DNA from: a bacterium 336/3
Lineage (GTDB): Bacteria > Bacteroidota > Bacteroidia > Cytophagales > Thermonemataceae
NCBI GenBank assembly: GCA_001281695.1
Contig: LJIE01000001.1
Location: forward strand, 3,185,521 to 3,249,520
Length of the DNA stretch: 64,000 nt
Reading direction: 5' to 3'
Shown here: positions 17,266 through 25,810 of the stretch, in pieces
How positions within the stretch are numbered: the first letter of the stretch is position 1
Layout of the letters: each line of letters starts with the position of its first letter
Translations under genes and position numbers: made by a program
Notes under the pieces: model-generated
Told to the model about the DNA's origin: nothing
The model's input: only the letters and a program-made list of their open reading frames with translations
The model's database searches: none

Positions 17266-17830
17266 TTATATGATTAGGTAACCATTTAGCTATTGAACCT
17301 GCTGTACCACATCCAAATCTAATCATCTTTTTTTCCGTTATCCAATTGCCTTTGGAGTCTTGGGCTTCCATACTTAAATCAATATCATTCCCTACATAAA
17401 AATCATTTTTTGTTTGGTTCTTGATGATTAATGGATAGCATGGAAATGTTGTTTTCGTTAAATCTTGATTAGGTATTATCACTATTACTCTTAAAAAGGA
17501 TTTAGAATATATCCTTCTGTTGGTATCTATGAATAGGTTTGTTTTTAAAGAATCATCAAAACTAAAAGCATTTTGAGGCAAGGATGGCAAGTATGTTTCT
17601 TGAAATTTACGTTTATTAGATGTGTCTGGCAATAATATAGTATCCTTTATTTGCCCCACATACATAATTCGATAATCAAAAAACTGCCTATAGCTACTAT
17701 CCAGTTTTTCAATTTTTGTTAGATGTAGTTTTGTGGTGTCTAGTACCACAGGCATTGTATTTTTTTGGTGTGGTGACTTGCAAGTTGCTAAAAGTCCAAC
17801 AAATAATATTAAAATCAGATAAATTTTCAT
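17138..17830 (-). CDS. Lipoprotein of unknown function, tandem paralogue B
   Basis: 230 aa with lipoprotein signal MKIYLILILFVGLLATC. Paralogue of the next gene downstream (16421-17125), with almost the same 43-residue C-terminus and the shared blocks YPLIIKN, MEAQDSKGNW and PIPIYKGDF. It begins the three-gene lipoprotein run that ends with DUF4419. The spacer to the J-domain-like gene upstream is 31 bases, so that gene may head the same transcript. Confidence 0.75.
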   Translation of the reverse strand: MKIYLILILFVGLLATCKSPHQKNTMPVVLDTTKLHLTKIEKLDSSYRQFFDYRIMYVGQIKDTILLPDTSNKRKFQETYLPSLPQNAFSFDDSLKTNLFIDTNRRIYSKSFLRVIVIIPNQDLTKTTFPCYPLIIKNQTKNDFYVGNDIDLSMEAQDSKGNWITEKKMIRFGCGTAGSIAKWLPNHIIIVPIPIYKGDFTTKLRVRLGKNVSNEYTGQINLEQFEKTQY

Positions 17831-17861
17831 AGTTCATAATCATTTGATTTTAAGAAATTTC

Positions 17862-19004
17862 TTATTTCTTTTTCTTCTTTTTGGGGTCTTTGATTTGTAT
17901 ATTCATCATCTCCATCATTTCTAACATCATATCAAAATCTATCATGTTCTTGTCATCTATATCTGTATTTTTTAGTCTTTTTTTGACAATGGCTACATCA
18001 TCAGCTTCCATCACCATAGTTTTAAGCGAAAGTACTTCATCTTTCATGCCTTTTTCTTCTTGCTTCACCTTCCTTTCAAAATTTTTCTGTCCTGCCCATT
18101 CCATCATAGGCGAAAAATTTGCGAAGCGTTTGAGGTGTATTTGGTCTTCTAAATCTTTGATTTGCTCATTGAGATGCACAATGTAGAGTTTGATTTGCTC
18201 CTCAGCAATGGCATCAAGTTTATTTTCTCCCTCTTGGGCATATTTGATATGCAAATTGAGCAATGCAAACACATCATTTTGCTCGTAAGCAGTGGTTACT
18301 TGGTGCATCAGCTCTGTTTTTTCTTGCTTTTTATCATCATTATGTTCCAAATCTGGGTGCAAAATTTTTGCCAAGTCTGTATAAAGAGCTTTTACAGTTT
18401 TATTCAATATTTTATTTTGTTCAGCTTCTTTTTGTTCTTTTTCTAATTGTTTGGGTGTTTTCTTACGTTTTGCCTGTTTTTCTTCTTGTTTTTTCTGCAA
18501 TTCTTCTGCTTGCTCTGCCATAGATGCCATAAAACTATTGGGATCGTCCAAATCTACGTTCTCAAAATCAAAACCAAACTTTTCAGCTTGTTTCTTCATC
18601 ATGTTTTTCTGCATTTCTTTTGCTTTTGCTCGTTCTTCTTCAAAAGAAAGTGTATCTGTATGCATATTATAAAGTTCTATGGCTCTTGGCGTTTCTTCAT
18701 TTTCTAAAACGATAGACATATACTCACAAATAACCGTTGAAATTTTCTTTTTTTCTGCTTTTGTAAATTGATTATCAAAGAAATAATTATTCAACTTTTC
18801 AGCAAATTCCATACGAATTTTATTAGATTCTTTGATAAGCGGAAAAATAGATATTGTAAGTCTTTTACGTAAAAAAATCTCATGTTCTTCTATCAAATTA
18901 AGCAGAAGTTTTAACTCATCTATTTGTTTAATCTTCTGATTAAAGCTGGTTTGTGTTTTAGAAAGCTGATTTTGAACTTGCTGAGTAATAATGGGTAGAG
19001 CCAT
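17862..19004 (-). CDS. J-domain-like coiled-coil protein
   Basis: 380 aa, highly charged, with no signal or membrane segment. A J-domain-like segment lies near residues 205-260: VKALYTDLAKILHPDLEHN carries the HPD tripeptide that stimulates Hsp70, followed by a helix KTELMHQVTTAYEQNDVFALLNL. Unlike true DnaJ it has no Gly/Phe or zinc-finger region, and the rest is helical, with a Lys/Glu/Gln-rich stretch (EELQKKQEEKQAKRK) before and coiled coil after. It ends in KKKKKK. It is likely a cytosolic chaperone-linked adaptor with an unknown client. Confidence 0.7.
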   Translation of the reverse strand: MALPIITQQVQNQLSKTQTSFNQKIKQIDELKLLLNLIEEHEIFLRKRLTISIFPLIKESNKIRMEFAEKLNNYFFDNQFTKAEKKKISTVICEYMSIVLENEETPRAIELYNMHTDTLSFEEERAKAKEMQKNMMKKQAEKFGFDFENVDLDDPNSFMASMAEQAEELQKKQEEKQAKRKKTPKQLEKEQKEAEQNKILNKTVKALYTDLAKILHPDLEHNDDKKQEKTELMHQVTTAYEQNDVFALLNLHIKYAQEGENKLDAIAEEQIKLYIVHLNEQIKDLEDQIHLKRFANFSPMMEWAGQKNFERKVKQEEKGMKDEVLSLKTMVMEADDVAIVKKRLKNTDIDDKNMIDFDMMLEMMEMMNIQIKDPKKKKKK

Positions 19005-19034
19005 TGGATGATATTTAATAAGATAATGAGATTG

Positions 19035-22004
19035 TTATGGATTTACAATCGATTCATAGACAATATCTTGTATTTTTCGGCGTGTATGTTGACGTACTAT
19101 TCGAGGGTTGTCGTTAGGGTGTACCCGATTAGAAAGAAATATAATAATCAGCTCTTTTTCAGGCTCTATCCACGCTACTGTACCTGTATAACCTGAATGC
19201 CCATACGATTTATCTGTGGCATATTTAGAAATATAACCATAAATCGCATTTTTATCAGGTTTATCCCAACCCAAACCTCTTCTATTGAGGCTATCTGTCT
19301 GAGATGTAAATAATTGTATTGTCTCTGGAACAAGATAACGAATACCTCCATAATACCCTCCTTGCATATTCATTTGAAAGAGTTTAGCTAGGTCATTGGC
19401 ATTACCAAATAAACCTGCATGCCCACCTACTCCCCCCAACATAGCAGCCGTAGGGTCGTGTACTGTACCTCTCAGAAGCTCTCTTCTAAAATATTTATCA
19501 TTTTCAGTGGGTACAATCTCATCAGCTTTAAAGCACTCTAAAGGTTTATAACACAAACTATTAGCTCCTAAAGTAAGATAAAAATTATTACGTAAAAACT
19601 TATCCAAAGGTTCATTAAGTTGCTTTTCGGCTATGCGTTTGAGTATAAAAAAACTCAAATCGCTGTATTCGTAAGGGTAACGTTTGCCCTTTTTCTTGAG
19701 CATATCAGAGTCTATTGTCCATTTCCATATCAAATCTTCCATGTCTTTTCGAGCAAACAAACTTGGTGCAACTTGTAATGAAAATGTATCATCTGGTGCA
19801 TATCTATAAAACTTGGGAGAAGGTTCTCTTAATTTTCCAAAAGTTTTTCTGAAAAATAAAATATATGGTTGTAAACCCGCCTGATGCAAAATAATGTCAT
19901 GAACAATGATATTCTTCTTGTTGCTTTTTTCAAGTTCAGGAAGATACACAGAGGCTTTCAGCGATAAATCCAATTTCCCAACATCAAATAAAAACATCAA
20001 GGCTTGTGTTGTACCTGCAACCTTACTGATAGAGGCTAAATCATAAATACTCTGGGTTGTTACTTTTTGTTCACCCTGATAATCAAAATGACCATAAGCT
20101 TTTTCCCAAATTACTTTTCCTTTTCTGGCTACAAGCACCTGACAACCAGGGAATACCCTGTTGATGATAGCACTTTTGATGAGTGTATCCATTTTTTGAA
20201 GTGTATCGGTACTCATACCTACACTTTCAGGACTAAAACCATACTGCAAACGCATCACAGAAGCACTTTGTATGCCTGTACCAGCCTTGATGCCATTTAC
20301 AGAAACAGGCAAAGTACCTTTTACACCTATTGCCCCAAAAATCATTTGAGGAATGTACTTAATTGTAAAAGCATTTTCTTCGTAGGCTATGATGGCATTA
20401 CGGGTATTTGGGAAGAATTTTAAGGCATACGGATTGCCAAACAAACACAATAAGTTTTTAGGATGCTTTTTCTGTAAATCTGCTACCAAACGAATGGTTG
20501 CTGAATCTATCCCAAATTTTTTAGTAGCAAGTCTGCTCATTCCAAAAACAGAGATAATGAGTGTTTTTGAACTATCTAATTTATCAATGGTTTGGAGACG
20601 AGTTTCGATATTGTATGTCTGTGGACTGATACTAAAACGCTTTATATCAGTGTATTTACTTAAAATATCGTGGTAATAATTTGCATCTTTTTCTTGAGCA
20701 TTGATACAAACGGAAGCTATTTGATATTTATCCAAATACTTGAAAGGTAATAAACTATCCTGATTTTGTGGGATGGTTACAGCATTTTCATAAATTTTTT
20801 CTAAAAGTGTATAGTACTCTCTTTTGTGTAAGTCTTTTTGAATGTTTTGTAATTCAATAGGTTTATATTCATGCAAACCTAGTTGATATTTAGCTCTCAA
20901 GATTTTTTTTACTCTGTTTTCAAAATCTTGAGGCTTAATTTTTTTCTTTTTTAATATTTTTTTAATGGCTTTAACAGCAATAGGCACATCACCCGAAAAA
21001 AGCAATACATCATTTCCTGCAAGCAAAGCAAGAACATCCACTTCACCTGGTTTAAAGAAACTGCTTACACCTTTCATATTCAAAGCATCTGTAAATATCA
21101 ATCCCTTAAAATTCATTTTCTTGATAAGCAAATCAGTTACAACTGCCGAAGAAAGTGTTGTAGCATAATTGGGGCGTTTTTCGTAAGCAGGAATGTTTAA
21201 ATGAGCCACCATCATGCCTTGTACGCCTGCTTCAATAAGTTTTTGAAAAGGATACAACTCCAAACTATCCAAACGCTGAACATCATGTTTGAGCACAGGC
21301 AAAGCATAATGCGAATCGGCATCTGTATCCCCATGCCCCGGAAAATGCTTTGCCACAGCCATCACACCATTTTTTTGCATACCTTTCATGTAGGCTATTC
21401 CTTTTTGGGCTACTTTTTCTTTATTTTCACCAAAAGAACGAAACCCAATCACAGGATTATTAGGATTGCTATTAATATCTACGACAGGAGCAAAGTTGAC
21501 ATGAATTCCCAACCTCTTACATTGGTCAGCTATTTGGCTACCCATTTCTTCAATGAGGCTATCTTCTTTGATAGCACCAAGTGTGATTTGATAAGGATAT
21601 GAAATGGTACTATCTAATCGCATACCCAGTCCCCATTCGCCATCAATAGCAATAAGCAAAGGTATTTTGGCTTTAGTATGATAACGGTTGGTTAATTCGG
21701 CTTGTTTATAGGGCGTTCCTTGAAAAAAAATCAGCCCACCCACATGATGCTCTTTTACAAGATGATCTATTTCTTTATAATGATTTTCATCTTTGTTAGA
21801 ATAGGCTGCAACCATGAAAAGTTGTCCTATTTTTTCATCCAAACTCATGGTTTTATAAACGCTATCTACCCACTGCTCTTGTTTAAAGTAATTTATAGGG
21901 TTTACAAAAAGTGTTCTTTCTTGTGGTGAAACCTGAGGTTCTATATAATTGGATAAATGATAAACAATTGGTAATAATGCAAATAAAATTAGTTTTCTAT
22001 ACAT
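19035..22004 (-). CDS. GH3 beta-N-acetylglucosaminidase (NagZ-like) fused to a serine beta-lactamase-like domain
   Basis: 989 aa. Residues 1-20 are a signal or anchor. The GH3 domain spans about 45-380 with the NagZ signature KHFPGHGDTDADSH (219-232, H232 the likely acid/base) and the nucleophile Asp306 in FTDALNMKG. A GH3 C-terminal-like region follows to about 580. The last 390 residues are a class C beta-lactamase/penicillin-binding-like domain with SISK (658-661), YSD and GHSGYTG as the third motif. NagZ enzymes cut GlcNAc from muropeptides, so the fusion suggests a periplasmic cell-wall enzyme with two activities. Confidence 0.9.
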   Translation of the reverse strand: MYRKLILFALLPIVYHLSNYIEPQVSPQERTLFVNPINYFKQEQWVDSVYKTMSLDEKIGQLFMVAAYSNKDENHYKEIDHLVKEHHVGGLIFFQGTPYKQAELTNRYHTKAKIPLLIAIDGEWGLGMRLDSTISYPYQITLGAIKEDSLIEEMGSQIADQCKRLGIHVNFAPVVDINSNPNNPVIGFRSFGENKEKVAQKGIAYMKGMQKNGVMAVAKHFPGHGDTDADSHYALPVLKHDVQRLDSLELYPFQKLIEAGVQGMMVAHLNIPAYEKRPNYATTLSSAVVTDLLIKKMNFKGLIFTDALNMKGVSSFFKPGEVDVLALLAGNDVLLFSGDVPIAVKAIKKILKKKKIKPQDFENRVKKILRAKYQLGLHEYKPIELQNIQKDLHKREYYTLLEKIYENAVTIPQNQDSLLPFKYLDKYQIASVCINAQEKDANYYHDILSKYTDIKRFSISPQTYNIETRLQTIDKLDSSKTLIISVFGMSRLATKKFGIDSATIRLVADLQKKHPKNLLCLFGNPYALKFFPNTRNAIIAYEENAFTIKYIPQMIFGAIGVKGTLPVSVNGIKAGTGIQSASVMRLQYGFSPESVGMSTDTLQKMDTLIKSAIINRVFPGCQVLVARKGKVIWEKAYGHFDYQGEQKVTTQSIYDLASISKVAGTTQALMFLFDVGKLDLSLKASVYLPELEKSNKKNIIVHDIILHQAGLQPYILFFRKTFGKLREPSPKFYRYAPDDTFSLQVAPSLFARKDMEDLIWKWTIDSDMLKKKGKRYPYEYSDLSFFILKRIAEKQLNEPLDKFLRNNFYLTLGANSLCYKPLECFKADEIVPTENDKYFRRELLRGTVHDPTAAMLGGVGGHAGLFGNANDLAKLFQMNMQGGYYGGIRYLVPETIQLFTSQTDSLNRRGLGWDKPDKNAIYGYISKYATDKSYGHSGYTGTVAWIEPEKELIIIFLSNRVHPNDNPRIVRQHTRRKIQDIVYESIVNP

Positions 22005-22113
22005 AATAATTCAGGCAAAATATTCAAAATAAAGTCGTGATATGTTTAAAATTTTATAAATGAATGTGTGAATAAATATTTAAAAACTCAATCATTCATA
22101 GCTCATTCATTTT

Positions 22114-22335
22114 TTATTTTATTTCTTCATAATCTGTGTATTCTCCGCCCTGAAACGATTTTTTCTTATTTTTTTCTTCAGGAATAAAAACTTTCATTGT
22201 TCCTGCTTTTTCGGGTTTTTGGGGTTTAGACTGTGGTTTTTCACCACTACTTTCTTTCAGAAATTGTAATATTTTACCTAATACGCTTGAGAGAAAATAC
22301 ACCAATAAAACGATGATTAATAATGTTTTCCACAT
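22114..22335 (-). CDS. DUF4834-like small membrane protein
   Basis: 73 aa. One N-terminal membrane helix (MWKTLLIIVLLVYFLSSVLGKIL), then a Pro/Lys-rich linker and the C-terminal tail GGEYTDYEEIK, which is the conserved end of the DUF4834 family of Bacteroidota. The function is unknown. It starts 14 bases after the RMD1-family gene ends, so the two are probably co-transcribed. Confidence 0.72.
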   Translation of the reverse strand: MWKTLLIIVLLVYFLSSVLGKILQFLKESSGEKPQSKPQKPEKAGTMKVFIPEEKNKKKSFQGGEYTDYEEIK

Positions 22336-22349
22336 AAATTTTTTCTAAT

Positions 22350-23180
22350 TTATTTTCCAATCCAATCAAAAGCTTTTTTGAGCGAATCACCCAAAAATAC
22401 ATTTAAAATCTCTACCAAAATCAAAATAATAATAATCCATTCCAGTCTGGAACTTTCTCGGTGTTGAAGTAAATCTGTAAACAATACCAAGTTTTCTTCA
22501 ACAATTCGCAAACGATAGTCCAAATCTTTGAAACGAGGGTTTATATCGAATGTTTCTTTGAGTTGTTTGTTAATTTTTTCAAGTTCTTCATTATCCCAAA
22601 CAATATTGGGATCATCCAAAATATACAAATTATCTATGATACTATTTTTAATATTTTTAATTTTTCCAATCAGTTTAAGTAAGTTTTTTTTAGAAATTTT
22701 TACTTTACCAAACTGTTCAAGTTCATCAATATGCTTTTTACTACTCTTAAGCATTTCAAGGCTCAAGGAGTCATAATAATCTAAAGATACTGATTGAGCT
22801 ACATTGAGTGTGATAATCCGAATGGTATCATATTCTAAATGAGACAGAGTAATAGAATTATTTTTTACAATTGGTTTTCGAATGGTAGCATCCAAGTGAA
22901 TGGTAAAATCCTCATTTACATCAGTATTGATATATCCTTGCGAAAATTGGCTCAAAAACTTGATAAACTCATTTTTTTCTGCGATTTCATAGCCTACAAA
23001 AACCACTACTCCATGCCCAAAAACATGGATAAATCGCTGTTTATCATCTACATAAAAAGCATCCCAAATTGTTGCATATATAGGTACTTGTACATAACTT
23101 GCCCTAAATTGTTTCAAATTGATGGTTTCTGCGATTTGGTGCGACTCTAAGAGCATATAGTTTTTTCCAAAATTAGCCAT
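22350..23180 (-). CDS. RMD1/YagE (DUF155) family protein
   Basis: 276 aa. The core IWDAFYVDD, FGHGVVVFVGYE, LDYYDSLSLEMLKSS and the helical pair NLYILDDPNIVWDNEELE, LDYRLRIVEENLVLF are typical of the Rmd1/YagE family. A single C-terminal membrane helix (EWIIIILILVEILNVFLG) anchors it, with the bulk facing the cytosol. Eukaryotic members are mitochondrial inner-membrane proteins; the bacterial role is poorly known. It is divergent from cdd. Confidence 0.85.
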   Translation of the reverse strand: MANFGKNYMLLESHQIAETINLKQFRASYVQVPIYATIWDAFYVDDKQRFIHVFGHGVVVFVGYEIAEKNEFIKFLSQFSQGYINTDVNEDFTIHLDATIRKPIVKNNSITLSHLEYDTIRIITLNVAQSVSLDYYDSLSLEMLKSSKKHIDELEQFGKVKISKKNLLKLIGKIKNIKNSIIDNLYILDDPNIVWDNEELEKINKQLKETFDINPRFKDLDYRLRIVEENLVLFTDLLQHRESSRLEWIIIILILVEILNVFLGDSLKKAFDWIGK

Positions 23181-23266
23181 TTATCACTTAATCTACAAAA
23201 TTAGCTATAAGTAAGTTTGGAGACTGTGGGTATTTTTACTAAATTTCAATCCTTAATTTCCGAAAA

Positions 23267-23752
23267 ATGATAGAAGAACGCCAGTTTATCACCTCTTATA
23301 AATTTTATGCCAACGAAGAGTTTTTAACAGAATCTGAAAGAAAACTCATTCAAAAAGCCAAATCTATTAGTGAAAAAGCTTATGCCCCTTATTCCAATTT
23401 TTTAGTTTCAGCTTGCCTGCAATTAGAAAATGGAGAAATAGTAGAAGGCGTAAATCAAGAAAATGCTGCTTACCCTTCAGGGCTTTGTGCTGAAAGAGTG
23501 GCATTTTTCAGTGCTGGAGTACTTTATAAAGATGTTAAAATATTGCAGGTGGCTATTGTCGCAAAAAAACGTGATGGAAAGTATAATTTTACCCCTCCTT
23601 GTGGCTCTTGTAGACAAGTGATGTTGGAGTTTGAACAACGCCAAAACAGCCCAATTGAAGTGCTTTTAATAGATGCTGAAGGGAAAATTTTCAAAATTCC
23701 TTCTATTGCTCAACTGCTTCCTTTTTCGTTTGAAGCAAGCAATTTACTTTAG
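23267..23752 (+). CDS. cdd: Cytidine deaminase
   Basis: 161 aa, homotetrameric-type CDA that turns cytidine and deoxycytidine into uridine forms in pyrimidine salvage. Substrate-binding YAPYSNFLVSACL, catalytic CAER (zinc Cys plus Glu) near residue 77 and PCGSCRQ with the other two zinc Cys near 109 are all present, ending LLPFSFEASNL. It has a short N-terminal extension. It is divergent from the RMD1-family gene and separated from tetR by 97 bases. Confidence 0.95.
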   Translation: MIEERQFITSYKFYANEEFLTESERKLIQKAKSISEKAYAPYSNFLVSACLQLENGEIVEGVNQENAAYPSGLCAERVAFFSAGVLYKDVKILQVAIVAKKRDGKYNFTPPCGSCRQVMLEFEQRQNSPIEVLLIDAEGKIFKIPSIAQLLPFSFEASNLL

Positions 23753-23798
23753 TTTCAATAACTTCTCTTAAATATTTTTCAATAAAATTTATTTTCTA

Positions 23799-23830
23799 TT
23801 TGGATATATCTAAAATTTATTTCACTTTTG
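23799..23830 (+). promoter_or_regulatory. Putative Bacteroidota-type promoter of the TetR gene
   Basis: TTTG (23799-23802), 20 bases, then CACTTTTG (23823-23830), one base off the TAnnTTTG -7 consensus. The start point would fall at about 23837, inside the operator-like repeat. Confidence 0.5.
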
Positions 23831-23832
23831 TG

Positions 23833-23848
23833 GAGTGATTAGTCAGTC
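23833..23848. promoter_or_regulatory. Operator-like palindrome, copy 1 (TetR gene)
   Basis: GAGTGATTAGTCAGTC, one mismatch from the copy at 24433-24448. The arms GACTGA and TCAGTC flank a TTAG centre. It overlaps the predicted transcription start and ends one base before the ATG, as expected for autorepression. Confidence 0.7.
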
Positions 23849-23849
23849 T

Positions 23850-24413
23850 ATGATAGATAAAAGAAAAGAAATATTACAAGCGGCTTTGCGTTTATTTGTA
23901 GAACAAGGGTTTCATGGCACAGCCACGAGCAAAATAGCTCAAGAGGCTGGTGTAGCCAATGGAACGCTGTTTCATCATTTCAAAACCAAAGACGATTTAA
24001 TTATTCGATTATATCTTGACATCAAAAAACAATTATTAGATTTTACTGAAAATCAAGCTCAAACACAAAAAAACACCAAAGAGAAAGTAAAGACTCATTA
24101 TATTTATACTTTGTATTGGGCTTTAGACCATCCTTTGGAGTTTCATTTTATGCAACAAGTGAGCCTCTCTCCTTTTGCAAACCAAATACCCTTGGACGAA
24201 ATTCAAGAACAAAAGAAGGCAGCTATAGAGCTTATTGAAGAAGCTATGGAAGGTGGATATATTCAAAAACTACCCATAGACTTTATTCATAGCCTGATTG
24301 GTATTCATATTTTTGGTGTGTATCAGTATATTTCAAAAAAAGAATTAGGTGAAAAACCGAAGAAAGAACTCATTGAGCAATCTTTTGAGCTTCTTTGGAA
24401 AATGCTTACATAA
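23850..24413 (+). CDS. TetR/AcrR-family transcriptional repressor
   Basis: 187 aa from the ATG at 23850; an earlier GTG at 23835 would place the operator inside the coding region. The N-terminal HTH is typical: ILQAALRLFVEQGFHGTATSKIAQEAGVANGTLFHHFKTKDDLI. The C-terminal half is an all-helical ligand-binding domain with unknown effector. Matching 16-base palindromes directly before this gene and before the MBL-fold gene suggest that it represses itself and that gene. Confidence 0.92.
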   Translation: MIDKRKEILQAALRLFVEQGFHGTATSKIAQEAGVANGTLFHHFKTKDDLIIRLYLDIKKQLLDFTENQAQTQKNTKEKVKTHYIYTLYWALDHPLEFHFMQQVSLSPFANQIPLDEIQEQKKAAIELIEEAMEGGYIQKLPIDFIHSLIGIHIFGVYQYISKKELGEKPKKELIEQSFELLWKMLT

Positions 24414-24432
24414 AAAATTTATCACTCAATCC

Positions 24433-24448
24433 GACTGATTAGTCAGTC
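24433..24448. promoter_or_regulatory. Operator-like palindrome, copy 2 (MBL gene)
   Basis: GACTGATTAGTCAGTC with perfect 6-bp arms, 15 bases before the start of the MBL-fold gene. Confidence 0.7.
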
Positions 24449-24463
24449 TAAAATATTTACATC

Positions 24464-25582
24464 ATGAAAAAATTCTTTAAATACACTTTTCTCTCCATAC
24501 TCATTTTAATTATTGTTTTAACTATTTCTGTTATGATATTTACGCAACAAACAAAATTCGGAAAACTGCCTAGTGGCAAAAGGCTTGAAAGAATTGAAAA
24601 ATCGCCTCATTATAAAGACGGCAAATTCCAAAACCTAAGCCATACCCCCGACCTTGCCGAAGGGGCAAGCTATCCAAAAGTAATGTGGGATTTCTTTTTT
24701 GGCAGAAGTAAACGTTCCACTCCAAAAAATATTTTGCCTTCTAAAAAAGTAGATTTGAAAAATTTACCCAAAAATCAGGATATTTTGGTATGGTTCGGTC
24801 ATTCATCTTATTTTATTCAAACAGATGGAAAAACATTTCTTGTGGACCCCGTATTGAGTGGAGCAGCTTCGCCTATTAAGTTTACCACTCGTAGTTTTAA
24901 AGGAGCAGATGTTTATAGCCCTGATGATTTCCCTGAAATCGATTATTTACTCATTTCTCATGACCATTGGGATCATTTGGATTATGAAACGGTATTGGCT
25001 TTAAAACCTAAAATCAAACATATTGTAACAGGTTTGGGTACAGGTGAGCATTTTGAACATTGGGGCTTTGATGTAAAAAACATCTATGAAGGTGATTGGT
25101 ACGAAAAGTTTGATTTTGAAGATAATTTTACCATTCATGTCACTCCTGCAAGGCATTTTTCAGGAAGAGGTTTATCAAGAAATAAAGCTCTTTGGGCATC
25201 TTTTGTGCTTCAAACACCTACCAAAAAATTATATATAGGTGGAGATAGTGGCTATGACAAGCATTTTGCAGAAATTGGCTCTAAGTTTGGTGAGTTTGAT
25301 TTGGTTATTTTGGAAGCAGGACAATACAACGAATATTGGAAATATATCCACATGCTCCCACACGAAATTGTGAAAGCAGCTCAAGATTTAAAAGCCAAAA
25401 AACTTATGCCTGTACATTGGGGTAAATTTGTCCTTGCTCTTCATGCTTGGGATGAACCTATTCTAAAAGTATCAGAATATGGTTTAGAACAAAAAATGCC
25501 ACTTCTTACCCCCATGATAGGCGAAGGGGTAGACTTTATGCAAACACAAACTTTTGAAACTTGGTGGAAAAAGGTGGATTAA
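24464..25582 (+). CDS. Metallo-beta-lactamase-fold hydrolase (UlaG/NAPE-PLD-like)
   Basis: 372 aa. Residues 1-27 form a membrane anchor (FFKYTFLSILILIIVLTISVMIF). The MBL core carries WFGHSSYFIQTDGKTFLVDP, the zinc motif HDHWDHLD near residue 168, a further His in ARHFSGRG, GGDSGYDKHF with the bridging Asp, and the last His in PVHWGKF. Overall it resembles the NAPE-PLD-like group that cleaves phosphodiesters of lipids. It lies behind the TetR gene with a copy of its operator, so it is probably the regulated target. Confidence 0.88.
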   Translation: MKKFFKYTFLSILILIIVLTISVMIFTQQTKFGKLPSGKRLERIEKSPHYKDGKFQNLSHTPDLAEGASYPKVMWDFFFGRSKRSTPKNILPSKKVDLKNLPKNQDILVWFGHSSYFIQTDGKTFLVDPVLSGAASPIKFTTRSFKGADVYSPDDFPEIDYLLISHDHWDHLDYETVLALKPKIKHIVTGLGTGEHFEHWGFDVKNIYEGDWYEKFDFEDNFTIHVTPARHFSGRGLSRNKALWASFVLQTPTKKLYIGGDSGYDKHFAEIGSKFGEFDLVILEAGQYNEYWKYIHMLPHEIVKAAQDLKAKKLMPVHWGKFVLALHAWDEPILKVSEYGLEQKMPLLTPMIGEGVDFMQTQTFETWWKKVD

Positions 25583-25709
25583 TTTATTACAAACCAAAAT
25601 ATTAATAATATTATTTCAGCAAAATCGTTTGTTATTTTATATAAAGTTGCACTGGTTATGGTTTTATATATCAAAAAAATATAATTTTACATTCAGTAAA
25701 TTGATGAAA

Positions 25710-25725
25710 AATAACAAGTGTTATT
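25710..25725. promoter_or_regulatory. Short inverted repeat upstream of the M16 peptidase gene
   Basis: AATAACA-AG-TGTTATT, perfect 7-bp arms, 85 bases before the start codon. It is operator-like, but the region is very AT-rich. Confidence 0.25.
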
Positions 25726-25810
25726 GACTTCTAATATCATCATAAAGAAATGAACAATACTTCGTTTATATAATTTCATTACAACTATTCACTATCTATC
25801 GTAAAAAAAA

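Noticed and set aside
17881-18707. Overlapping long plus-strand ORFs of up to 101 aa opposite the J-domain-like gene
   Set aside because: They are rich in Phe/Leu/Ser because they are antisense of Lys/Glu-rich codons, and have no start signal or homology pattern.
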